From positions 1 through 5,423 of the forward strand of contig WHTL01000278.1 of the NCBI GenBank assembly GCA_009377735.1: DNA of 5,423 bases, in the 5' to 3' direction. The notes below the pieces were generated by a model. It saw nothing but the letters and a program-made list of their open reading frames with translations, was not told where the DNA came from and did no database searches. Source of the stretch: Acidimicrobiia bacterium. Lineage in GTDB: Bacteria > Actinomycetota > Acidimicrobiia > Spongiisociales > ZC4RG35. Position numbers and translations under genes: made by a program. This document shows, one piece after another, positions 1-5,383 of the stretch; positions within the stretch are counted from its first letter, which is position 1; each line of letters begins with the position of its first letter.

Positions 1-113
1 CGTTCCATCTCAGCGGTCCAGTAGCGCATCGACTCCTCGTCCGGGGGGAGCCCTGCCTCGTGATGGCAGCAGCCGTCGAGCGTGACGTTGATCGAGTATC
101 GAAGTGGTCTCAT
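1..113 (-). CDS. RibD C-terminal / dihydrofolate-reductase-fold protein (5' fragment)
   Basis: Only the first 37 codons are in the window; the gene continues past the left edge. The ATG is at 113-111, with a purine-rich ribosome binding site (AAGGGAGAG on the minus strand, 129-121) 7 nt upstream, which fixes the start. The peptide begins MRPLRYSINVTLDGCCHHEA and goes on to a segment ending in YWTAEMER. This opening (a beta strand with S-x-N/S-V/L-D-G, then a stretch leading to a helix rich in W/M/E) is typical of the small actinobacterial 'dihydrofolate reductase family' proteins with the RibD C-terminal fold, which bind NAD(P)H. Family members are usually about 180-200 residues and their substrates are mostly unknown, so this is a fold call and not evidence of folate reduction. 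Its promoter would have to lie in or beside the decayed remnant at 146-423. Confidence 0.72.
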   Translation of the reverse strand, partial: MRPLRYSINVTLDGCCHHEAGLPPDEESMRYWTAEME

Positions 114-145
114 CTCGTTGCTCTCCCTTGATGCGCGCCCCGCGT

Positions 146-423
146 TCACCGGACCGTACTCAGACTACTGCCGGCGTCGAGCACCGCCCGGCGAGCGGTG
201 TCCTGACCCACATCGCCCCCCCGGTCGTAGAGCGCACCGATCTCGGCGACCTGCTCACCCGTCAGCTTACCCGGCGCACCGGAACCGACCGGCGACGTAG
301 GTGGATCGCCACCGTGGTGCGGTGCACACGGAAGTGCTCGGCGACCTCCCGCATGGTCTTTCCGCCGCGGTACATCGTCACCAGCTCGTCCACCTGGGCG
401 GCGTCGAGAAAAGTTTGAGCCAT
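146..423 (-). pseudogene. Decayed double helix-turn-helix remnant, resolvase-tail type
   Basis: From the ATG at 423-421 the minus strand reads MAQTFLDAAQVDELVTMYRG and then a clear helix-turn-helix (residues about 20-45, with MREVAEHF and VHRTTVAIHLRRR). The frame stops at TGA 264-262 after 53 residues. Moving to the next frame at about 276-272 (loss of one base, or gain of two) restores a family-like continuation, PGKLTGEQVAEIGALYDRG, which then jumps to DVGQDTARRAVLDAG and stops at 148-146. About eight residues expected in the second helix-turn-helix are missing beside a run of seven C (214-220). Proteins with this 'x-L-x-x-x-Q-V-x-E-L-V-x-x-Y-x-x-G' pattern occur in actinobacteria as tails of serine recombinases or as small stand-alone HTH proteins. 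I see no catalytic resolvase domain, so it is a relic or fragment. An assembly error at the frameshift is possible, but the second lesion argues for real decay. Confidence 0.6.
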
Positions 424-571
424 TCCAATTGAGCGGACCAACGGCCCCCGCGAGTCCCGAATCCGGGGTTCGGCCGGACGCCGGTCGTGGCGGTAGACCC
501 CACGAGACAGCCGCCTGGCTAGGGTTTTCGCTTGCGAGGAGAAGTTTGAGAACTCTCTGATCGGATCTCGA

Positions 572-1207
572 CTAGAGCTCGCGGTCGATTTTGTCCTCGT
601 CCCAGTAATCGAGACGCTCGAAGGGCATCACCACCGCGGTGAGGACATTCATCAAGTGGGCCGTGATCCTCTGGGCGTACCGATAGAACAACGCCCGGGC
701 CGCGGCACCTTCCGCTGCGGTGTATTGGGCCAGCATCCGGTGCTCATATTGGTCGACAGTGTCATCGGCATCCTTGAGAACCGAGATGGCGGTCTCGACG
801 TCACGCTCGCCAAAGACTCGGGCAGACTCGCCGATGAGTTGCGTCACCTCGGTGCGGACCCGGTCCACCATCTCCAGATCGGAGCCCGAGCTCATATCCG
901 CTCCAGCCGCGGCCAGATCCCACGTGTCCTTGGCGATGGACATGTAAACCAAGAGCAGGGGAACATCTGCCTCGTTTCCCCTCACCCCGGCATGGACGAC
1001 GAGCTGACGACGTATGGCCCGCTCCACCTTGTTGATCCTCTTGTCGCGCTTTCTAAGCTTGGGACCGACCGACCCTGGCTCGACGCGGCGGGTCAAGGCG
1101 TCGGTGGCCAACTGGTAGGTCTCCACCGCTGTAGACAGCATCGCCGCGATCTCATCCTCAATGGATTCGACCTGGCTCTCGCTTCTCCGGAAAAGCTCGA
1201 ACACCAT
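572..1207 (-). CDS. PhoU-like helical protein paired with Na/Pi transporter
   Basis: This is a 211-residue, mostly helical and charged protein with no membrane segment, so cytoplasmic. It carries two PhoU-type halves: residues about 10-100, ending in YMSIAKDTWDLAA, and about 110-205, ending in YRYAQRITAHLMNVLTAVVM followed by PFERLDYWDED. The last stretch matches the PhoU signature region (R-x-x-x-R-I-x-x-H-x-x-N), although the usual aspartate before the histidine is alanine here. PhoU proteins bind metal clusters and modulate phosphate transport or signalling. I chose the ATG at 1207-1205: it lies 7 nt after the transporter stop codon, and the protein from there begins as a folded domain. 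The same frame is open for 89 more codons upstream, but that stretch overlaps the transporter gene in another frame and is low-complexity R/S-rich. No strong Shine-Dalgarno sequence is seen (only TAGGT), so translation may be coupled to the transporter gene. The likely role is control of that transporter, as an unfused form of the PhoU domain often joined to it. Confidence 0.86.
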   Translation of the reverse strand: MVFELFRRSESQVESIEDEIAAMLSTAVETYQLATDALTRRVEPGSVGPKLRKRDKRINKVERAIRRQLVVHAGVRGNEADVPLLLVYMSIAKDTWDLAAAGADMSSGSDLEMVDRVRTEVTQLIGESARVFGERDVETAISVLKDADDTVDQYEHRMLAQYTAAEGAAARALFYRYAQRITAHLMNVLTAVVMPFERLDYWDEDKIDREL

Positions 1208-1214
1208 ACCTACA

Positions 1215-2363
1215 TCATGCCAGGACGAGAACCCCAAGCAAGGGGAGGAGAATGAAAACAACCACGACGTAGGCGAGGGCGTAACGCGCCCGCTCGTGGG
1301 CGATCCGCGCCATTGTCGTCGCCAAACGGATGGGGATCGAACGCATAATCGGTATGGGATAGAAGAGGAGGATCCCGAATACGTTAAAGAGAGTGTGGAT
1401 AAGAGCGATGGTGAGCGCGGCCGGCGATGTGAGCGCCAGCGAGGCAACGATCGCGGTGAGCGTCGTACCGACATTTGTTCCCAAGGTCACCGGATACGCG
1501 TTCTGCAGCGTGAGGACACCGGCGGCCAACATCGGGATCAATATCGCGGTGGTGATGGATGAGCTCTGCACCAAAATAGTGACCACCAAACCCACCATGA
1601 TGCCTCCGAGACCCACACCGCGACCCAGCATCCGGTTCATGGCGCGCTCGATGCCTCCCGCCATGAGGATTCTCATGGTCTTGGTGATCATGATGAGCGC
1701 TAAGAAGATGAGAACTACCCCCACGCCCACGAAGATCACGCCCGCAATGAACGACGAAGTGTCGGCGAGAAATTGCTCCAACCGCACCACGGGCCAACCC
1801 ACCACAAGATTGATGGGGCTCTCTGCCGTCACACCGCTGATCCCCTCACCACCCCGGAGGAGGGATGTGATCAGCCCGGCAGTCCTAGATAGCACCCCGA
1901 ATGCCAACTCCAGCGGCAGGGCGACCATCACGGTGAGGACGTTGAAGAAGTCGTGGACGGTGGCTCCCGCGAAGGCACGACGGAACTCCATCCCCCGCCG
2001 CACATGCCCCAGAGAGACGATCGTGTTGGTGATCGTGGTGCCGATGTTTGTTCCCATGATCATGGGAGCGGCCGCCGGAATCGTGAGTGCCCCCGCTCCT
2101 ACCAGACCCACGATCGTTGATGTACTTACCGACGACGACTGGACCAGCGCCGTAGCGAGGATGCCGATACACAAACCGGCCACGGGATTGTCGACCGCCC
2201 TCAAGAGTCGCTCAGAGAAGCCGGATCCAAACTCCTCGATCCCCGCCTCTAGGCCATTGATCCCTACCAGGAAGCCATAGAGAAAGACCACCACCAGTGC
2301 GACACGCCAAACGCGCTGCCATCTTGTTTCCTCGTGGGTGGATGGCGGGTCGAGCTCAGTCAC
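1215..2363 (-). CDS. Na+/phosphate cotransporter, NptA/PF02690 family
   Basis: This 382-residue inner-membrane protein takes up (or in some relatives exports) inorganic phosphate with sodium. The internal duplication that defines the family is plain. Repeat one has QSSS at 75-78, GTNIGTT at 104-110 and HDFFNVLT at 137-144. Repeat two has QSSS at 266-269, GTNVGTT at 295-301 and HTLFNVFG at 323-330. Hydrophobic segments surround these (about 20-40, 62-95, 140-165, 205-228, 252-285, 300-335, 361-381). The start is GTG at 2363-2361; I see no strong ribosome binding site before it, so the start is less certain than the family. The C-terminus ends right after the last membrane segment, with no fused PhoU domain; that function is supplied by the next gene, 7 nt downstream on the same strand. 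Some relatives handle arsenate or other oxyanions, so phosphate is the family default and has not been read from the sequence. Confidence 0.93.
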   Translation of the reverse strand: MTELDPPSTHEETRWQRVWRVALVVVFLYGFLVGINGLEAGIEEFGSGFSERLLRAVDNPVAGLCIGILATALVQSSSVSTSTIVGLVGAGALTIPAAAPMIMGTNIGTTITNTIVSLGHVRRGMEFRRAFAGATVHDFFNVLTVMVALPLELAFGVLSRTAGLITSLLRGGEGISGVTAESPINLVVGWPVVRLEQFLADTSSFIAGVIFVGVGVVLIFLALIMITKTMRILMAGGIERAMNRMLGRGVGLGGIMVGLVVTILVQSSSITTAILIPMLAAGVLTLQNAYPVTLGTNVGTTLTAIVASLALTSPAALTIALIHTLFNVFGILLFYPIPIMRSIPIRLATTMARIAHERARYALAYVVVVFILLPLLGVLVLA

Positions 2364-2402
2364 GGCGCGGGACCGACAGAAAGGGGATAGTGGTCGAGCC
2401 GG

Positions 2403-2423
2403 GTGACAACCCCGCGTGACAAC
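2403..2423. repeat. Short direct repeat GTGACAAC x2, 13-bp period
   Basis: GTGACAAC occurs at 2403-2410 and again at 2416-2423 (GTTGTCAC twice on the minus strand), about 40 nt upstream of the transporter start. A tandem pair just upstream of a phosphate transporter invites comparison with Pho boxes, whose core is also TGTCA-like, but the period here is 13 bp and not the 11 bp of known PhoB/PhoP boxes. It could be a binding site for some other regulator or chance. The rest of the 270-nt intergenic region (2364-2633) holds no gene I can support and no convincing -35/-10 pair on either strand. Confidence 0.25.
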
Positions 2424-2633
2424 GTGCTAACGGAGAGAGACGGTCGTCGTCGCGTTGTACCAGATGCCGAACATGGGACTCCCTACTATCCGCGTCACTC
2501 TCACGTTAATAACCGGTCACCGTCAGGTCCGAGTCATTCCGTAAATTTCTCGGTGGCATCCTCAGGCCTCGACTGTCACACCGACCGAACACGCGGTGTC
2601 CTATGTATGAACGCCTTAAACGAAGGAGATCCC

Positions 2634-3101
2634 ATGACTGAGGGCACCGTGATCGGCGGAGAACCGCCTAGTGCATCGCGAGACGCAAAAGCAAAGAGGG
2701 CGAAAGGACCTGACAGGAGGAAGACATTCGACCACCTTCGCCGTCAGAACACGGTGGCCATGACGACGTTTCGTCGGGATGGTACGCCGGTCTCGACGCC
2801 GGTGAGCATCGCAGTCGGGGAGGACCCGACCCATGGCTACGTGAGAACCTGGACCACGGCGGGCAAGTTCAAACGCCTGCGCAACAACAACCAGGTCAAA
2901 GTGGCGCCATCAACGTTCAACGGCAAGGAGGTGGGCCCGTACATGTGGGCACGGGCCCGCCGCGTGAAGGGTGCGGAGGAGGACCGTGCCCGCCGCCTCA
3001 TCCAAAGAAAACACCCCATTCTCCACGGCATCGTCGTCCCTGTGCTGCACAAGCTCCGTGGTCATCACACCTGCCATTTCGAGCTACGGCCGGCTGCGTA
3101 G
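2634..3101 (+). CDS. PPOX-class F420-dependent oxidoreductase family protein
   Basis: The product is a 155-residue split-barrel flavin/deazaflavin-binding protein. After a charged, probably flexible N-terminus (1-30) comes the domain: FDHLRRQNTVAMTTFRRDGT at about 32-51, then PVSTPVSIAV, a strand with YVRTWTTAGKFKRLRNNNQV, the APSTFNGKEVGP loop, and a C-terminal part with RKHPILHGIVVP and HFELRP. This order (TPV.I, R-T-x-x-x-A-G-K-x-K-R-L/I-R-N-N, APST) is that of the small actinobacterial PPOX proteins of the Rv2061 type, assigned to F420-dependent reductases; the natural substrate is generally unknown. The start is ATG 2634 because AAGGAG (2623-2628) lies 5 nt upstream. The frame is open back to 2403 and has another ATG at 2607, but neither has such a site and the extra residues are not family-like. 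The family implies that the host makes F420. The gene stands alone, divergent from the phosphate operon. Confidence 0.9.
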   Translation: MTEGTVIGGEPPSASRDAKAKRAKGPDRRKTFDHLRRQNTVAMTTFRRDGTPVSTPVSIAVGEDPTHGYVRTWTTAGKFKRLRNNNQVKVAPSTFNGKEVGPYMWARARRVKGAEEDRARRLIQRKHPILHGIVVPVLHKLRGHHTCHFELRPAA

Positions 3102-3121
3102 ATTCCCTTGAGCGTCGGAAG

Positions 3122-3137
3122 TCGGACTTATATCCGA
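3122..3137. repeat. Small inverted repeat after PPOX gene
   Basis: TCGGA (3122-3126) and TCCGA (3133-3137) pair around a 6-nt loop, 20 nt after the oxidoreductase stop codon. It could be a weak hairpin at the end of that transcript, but the stem is only 5 bp and no T-run follows, so I do not call it a terminator. Confidence 0.2.
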
Positions 3138-3149
3138 AGCCGAACCGAT

Positions 3150-3247
3150 GGACAGCTCCTATAGTTCCCCACTCTGAAATGGCGAACGCTTTCCACCGGG
3201 CCGGATATGTCAACTTCGAACGCAGCATCAACATGACCTGGGGCTGA
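3150..3247 (+). pseudogene. Possible 3' stub of a GNAT acetyltransferase
   Basis: One frame, ending at TGA 3245-3247, reads WTAPIVPHSEMANAFHRAGY and then VNFERSINMTWG. The pattern 'M-A-x-A-F-x-R-A-G-Y, V-x-F-E-R, x-M-x-W' resembles the last 25-30 residues of GNAT-fold acetyltransferases, where the final helix (N/S-x-x-M-x-x-x-F/N-x-x-x-G-Y/F) precedes the last strand. Nothing upstream in this frame looks like the rest of such a protein: the frame runs back into the oxidoreductase gene, whose own frame is clearly coding there. If the reading is right, this is what remains after the 5' part was lost. A free peptide of 22 residues from the ATG at 3179 is an alternative but has no ribosome binding site. 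I see nothing supportable in the remaining 3248-3363. Confidence 0.28.
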
Positions 3248-3363
3248 TCCCCGAACCTCAAAGGCAGGGTTTGACTCGTGGGACTAACACCCGCTGGCTG
3301 CTGGTCGATTGATAACGAAGTTGCTCAGACGCGCGGGGCCACTCGTGCCGAAACGTACACCCT

Positions 3364-3936
3364 TCACCCGTCGCTTTCGTGGTGGACGTGGGCGCGTTGG
3401 CCGTCTCGGTCGAAGATCATCACGAGCTCTGCCGGGTCGTCGATGGCTTCGATGGAATGTGGGGTCATCGTGCTGAACTCCGCCGCCTCACCTGTCTCGA
3501 CCGTGATCTCTCTTTCCCCCAGTTGCAACCGCACCCTCCCTGCAATCACGAAGAACCAGTCATGACCGGGATGAACGTTCAACTCGGTTGGACGATCTGT
3601 CGGTTCGATGCGCATCTTGCCCGCCAACGTGTTCCCATTGGCACGGCCCAGCATCCAGGTGGTGTGGTTGCCCGAGTGTCTAGCCACCGGCCGGATCACA
3701 ACATCGTCGTCACTGCTCGTATCGAGTAATGAGTCAACGCCTATCTGGAGGGCATCGGCGAGGGGGAGGAGGACGTCGAGGCTCACGGTCCGCTTTCCGG
3801 TCTCGATCCGACTGATGGTGGACGCACTCAGGTTGGCGCGGGTGGCTAGATCATCAAGGGACAGGCCCAGCGTGTTTCGCAGACTACGGAGCCGGGTTCG
3901 CACCAACTGTTCGATCTGATTCGATTCGGTCGTCAT
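3364..3936 (-). CDS. XRE-family regulator with C-terminal cupin domain
   Basis: This 190-residue protein is probably a transcriptional repressor. Residues about 10-68 form an XRE helix-turn-helix (LRSLRNTLGLSLDDLATRAN, then LSASTISRIETGKR as the turn and recognition helix, then the LLPLADALQIGVDSLL tail). Residues about 104-175 form a cupin_2 barrel: HPGHDWFFVIAGRVRLQLGE at 122-141 holds the first motif, with H122, H125 and D126, and PHSIEA at 159-164 holds the second, with H160. In related proteins the barrel senses a small ligand or metal. The start is firm: AGGAGG (minus strand, 3950-3945) lies 8 nt before the ATG at 3936-3934. The gene diverges from the flavoprotein-methyltransferase gene across 70 nt filled with repeated CTTGC/GCAAG arms, so autorepression together with control of that gene is likely. 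The inducing signal cannot be read from the sequence; a redox or thiol-type signal is a guess from the target gene. Confidence 0.92.
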   Translation of the reverse strand: MTTESNQIEQLVRTRLRSLRNTLGLSLDDLATRANLSASTISRIETGKRTVSLDVLLPLADALQIGVDSLLDTSSDDDVVIRPVARHSGNHTTWMLGRANGNTLAGKMRIEPTDRPTELNVHPGHDWFFVIAGRVRLQLGEREITVETGEAAEFSTMTPHSIEAIDDPAELVMIFDRDGQRAHVHHESDG

Positions 3937-3948
3937 GTTCGCATCCTC

Positions 3949-3986
3949 CTTGCGAATATAGCAAGCCCTCTTGCAAATATCGAGTT
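3949..3986. promoter_or_regulatory. Two operator-like repeats, 21 bp apart
   Basis: Copy one, CTTGCGAATATAGCAAG (3949-3965), is a palindrome with perfect 5-bp arms. Copy two, CTTGCAAATATCGAGTT (3970-3986), matches copy one at 11 of the first 13 positions but has a degenerate right arm (CGAG). The copies start 21 bp apart, two helical turns, so two dimers would sit on the same face. The right arm of copy one and the left arm of copy two also form GCAAG-CCCT-CTTGC. The site fills the divergent region between the XRE-cupin gene and the flavoprotein gene: copy one borders the regulator's ribosome binding site and copy two covers the -35-like box of the flavoprotein promoter. This is the expected arrangement for an operator of the XRE-cupin protein; binding itself is inferred. 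Confidence 0.7.
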
Positions 3987-3998
3987 AAGCTGTATCTT
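3971..3998 (+). promoter_or_regulatory. Likely promoter of the flavoprotein-methyltransferase gene
   Basis: TTGCAA (3971-3976) and TATCTT (3993-3998) are spaced by 16 nt and resemble a sigma-70-type -35/-10 pair. Transcription would start around 4005-4007, at the ATG itself, giving a leaderless or nearly leaderless mRNA, which is common in actinobacteria. The purines GGGAG at 4000-4004 lie only 2 nt from the ATG, too close for a normal Shine-Dalgarno site. The -35-like box lies within operator copy two. On the other strand, TATATT (3960-3955) and GATATT (3981-3976) are -10-like candidates for the regulator gene, but neither has a good -35, and the first would place the start of transcription within the regulator's ribosome binding site. 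Confidence 0.45.
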
Positions 3999-4006
3999 CG
4001 GGAGCT

Positions 4007-5383
4007 ATGAGTGAACACCCAAACATCGAACGAAACTTTGACGTCGTCGTGATCGGTGGATCGGCGGCCGGACTCGCCGCTGCCCTGCAACTGGTGCGTC
4101 AGCGCCGCTCTGTCGTGGTCATAGACAGTGGTGAGCCACGCAACGCCCCCGCCGCCCACATGCACAGCTACCTCGGTCACGAGGGGGTGCCGCCTTCGGA
4201 GCTGACCGCAATCGGTCGCGAGGAAGTCCGCAGCTACGGCGGCGAGATCATCTCCGGTCGAGCGGTCGACGTGAGCCGTATCGACCATGAATTCCGTGTC
4301 GAGCTCGCCGGTGGCCATTCGCTCGTCGCACGACGGCTGCTGGCCGCCACAGGTCTGGTCGACGAACTACCCGATATCGAGGGACTGGCCCAGCATTGGG
4401 GTGGCGATGTAGTCCACTGTCCGTTCTGTCATGGCTTCGAGATCCGTGATCGGCGAATCGTCCAGATAGTGACCCATCCGATGGGTCTGCACCCCGCCGG
4501 ACTGTTCAGTCGTCTGAGTGACCGGTTCACCTTGGTGTTGCATGACGGGGTCGAATCCGACAACCCCGAGTTAGCCCCCCTGCGCACGACCGGGGTGACT
4601 GTGATGGACGAAAAAGTGGAGCGCATCGTGACCGGCGACGACGGGCATATCGCCAGCGTGGAGCTGGCCGATGGCGACCGCATCGACGCCGACGCTGTCG
4701 TGGTCGGCACCCGGTTCGAGGTGCGGGCGGAGCCCTTCGCGTCGATTGGTCTCAAACCGGCAGAACACCCTTCTGGGCTCGGGGACTTCGTGGAGACGGA
4801 CGAAACCGGCGAAACGGCCATCTCGGGAATCTATGCGGCGGGGAATGTGACCGACCCCAGTCTTCAGGTTCTGCATGCCGCAGCCGACGGCAGCCGGGTC
4901 GGCGCCATGATCAGCTCCAGTCTCGCCCACGAGGACATCGAAACCGCTAGCCGACCATCACCCGTTGAGACCTACTGGGATCGCCGCTACGGGACGGATC
5001 CGATCTGGAGTGGTCACCCCAACGAAACCCTCCTCCACGAAGTCGGGGATCTCGCACCTGGCCGGGCGCTCGATGTGGGCGCTGGTGAGGGAGGTGACGC
5101 TATCTGGCTGGCACAGCAAGGGTGGAGTGTCGTAGCCAGCGACATCTCCCAGAACGCCCTCGATCGCATCGCCGACATGGCCGAGGAGTACGACCTGGCT
5201 ATCGATTGCCTCCACACCGACGCCAACACCCTCGACGCATTCGAGCCAGGAGCGTACGACCCAACTTTGACACGAGAATCGTATAGTGCCTGGTCAGGGA
5301 CTTGCGATAGAACGTGTTTGTCACTACAAACCCTGATTTTTGGGGTGTGTGCGCCGGTCTCGGCTTGGGGGCGGGTCAGGTGA
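4007..5383 (+). pseudogene. Thioredoxin-reductase-like flavoprotein fused to SAM methyltransferase, 3'-truncated
   Basis: The open frame is 458 codons, of which about 418 look native. Residues about 10-310 form a thioredoxin-reductase-like flavoprotein. The FAD-binding Rossmann motif is VVVIGGSAAGLAAA (13-26), the redox-active pair is CPFC (C138, C141) followed by HGFE, and the second FAD motif is GIYAAGNVTD (274-283) with QVLHAAADG. Where typical members have a glycine-rich NAD(P)H motif (about 151-166), this one has IVQIVTHPMGLHPAGL. Residues about 320-418 begin a class I SAM-dependent methyltransferase: YWDRRYG and IWSGHPNE, motif I ALDVGAGEGGDAIWLA (354-369), and acidic motif II VVASDIS. 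Bifunctional oxidoreductase/methyltransferases of this layout are known in actinobacteria. After FEPGAYD (codon 418, ending 5260) the residues no longer resemble a methyltransferase and the frame ends at TGA 5381-5383. The catalytic half of that domain is therefore missing and the last 40 residues are probably foreign. The flavoprotein part may still fold. Confidence 0.85.
5296..5341 (+). terminator. Nested hairpin with T-run, terminator-like
   Basis: GTTTGT (5316-5321) and ACAAAC (5326-5331) form a perfect 6-bp stem with the loop CACT. Outside it, CAGGG (5296-5300) pairs with CCCTG (5331-5335, sharing its first base with the inner stem, so the two stems are alternatives or slightly shortened when nested). 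TTTTT (5337-5341) follows. On the plus strand this resembles an intrinsic terminator that would stop transcripts coming out of the flavoprotein gene before they enter the minus-strand gene from behind. Confidence 0.35.

Noticed and set aside
656..1255. Plus-strand open frame of 199 codons opposite the PhoU-like gene
   Set aside because: It has no recognisable domain and mirrors the codon structure of the minus-strand gene; it is an antisense shadow.
1208..1474. N-terminal extension of the PhoU-like protein to 300 residues
   Set aside because: The extra 89 residues are R/S-rich, overlap the well-supported transporter gene in another frame, and precede the natural domain start at 1207.
1393..2280. 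Plus-strand open frame of 295 codons opposite the transporter
   Set aside because: Its composition is low-complexity and proline/threonine/arginine-rich, directly opposite a membrane protein with clear family motifs.
2403..2633. Upstream start for the PPOX protein (2403 or 2607)
   Set aside because: The strong AAGGAG site 5 nt before the ATG at 2634 and the family's usual length favour the shorter protein; residues upstream look non-coding.
3884..4318. Minus-strand frame of 144 codons across the divergent promoter
   Set aside because: It overlaps the starts of two good genes and the operator region, and its sequence shows no domain.
4429..4930. Minus-strand open frames opposite the flavoprotein
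   Set aside because: They lie opposite conserved FAD and CPFC motifs of the plus-strand gene and have no family-like features.
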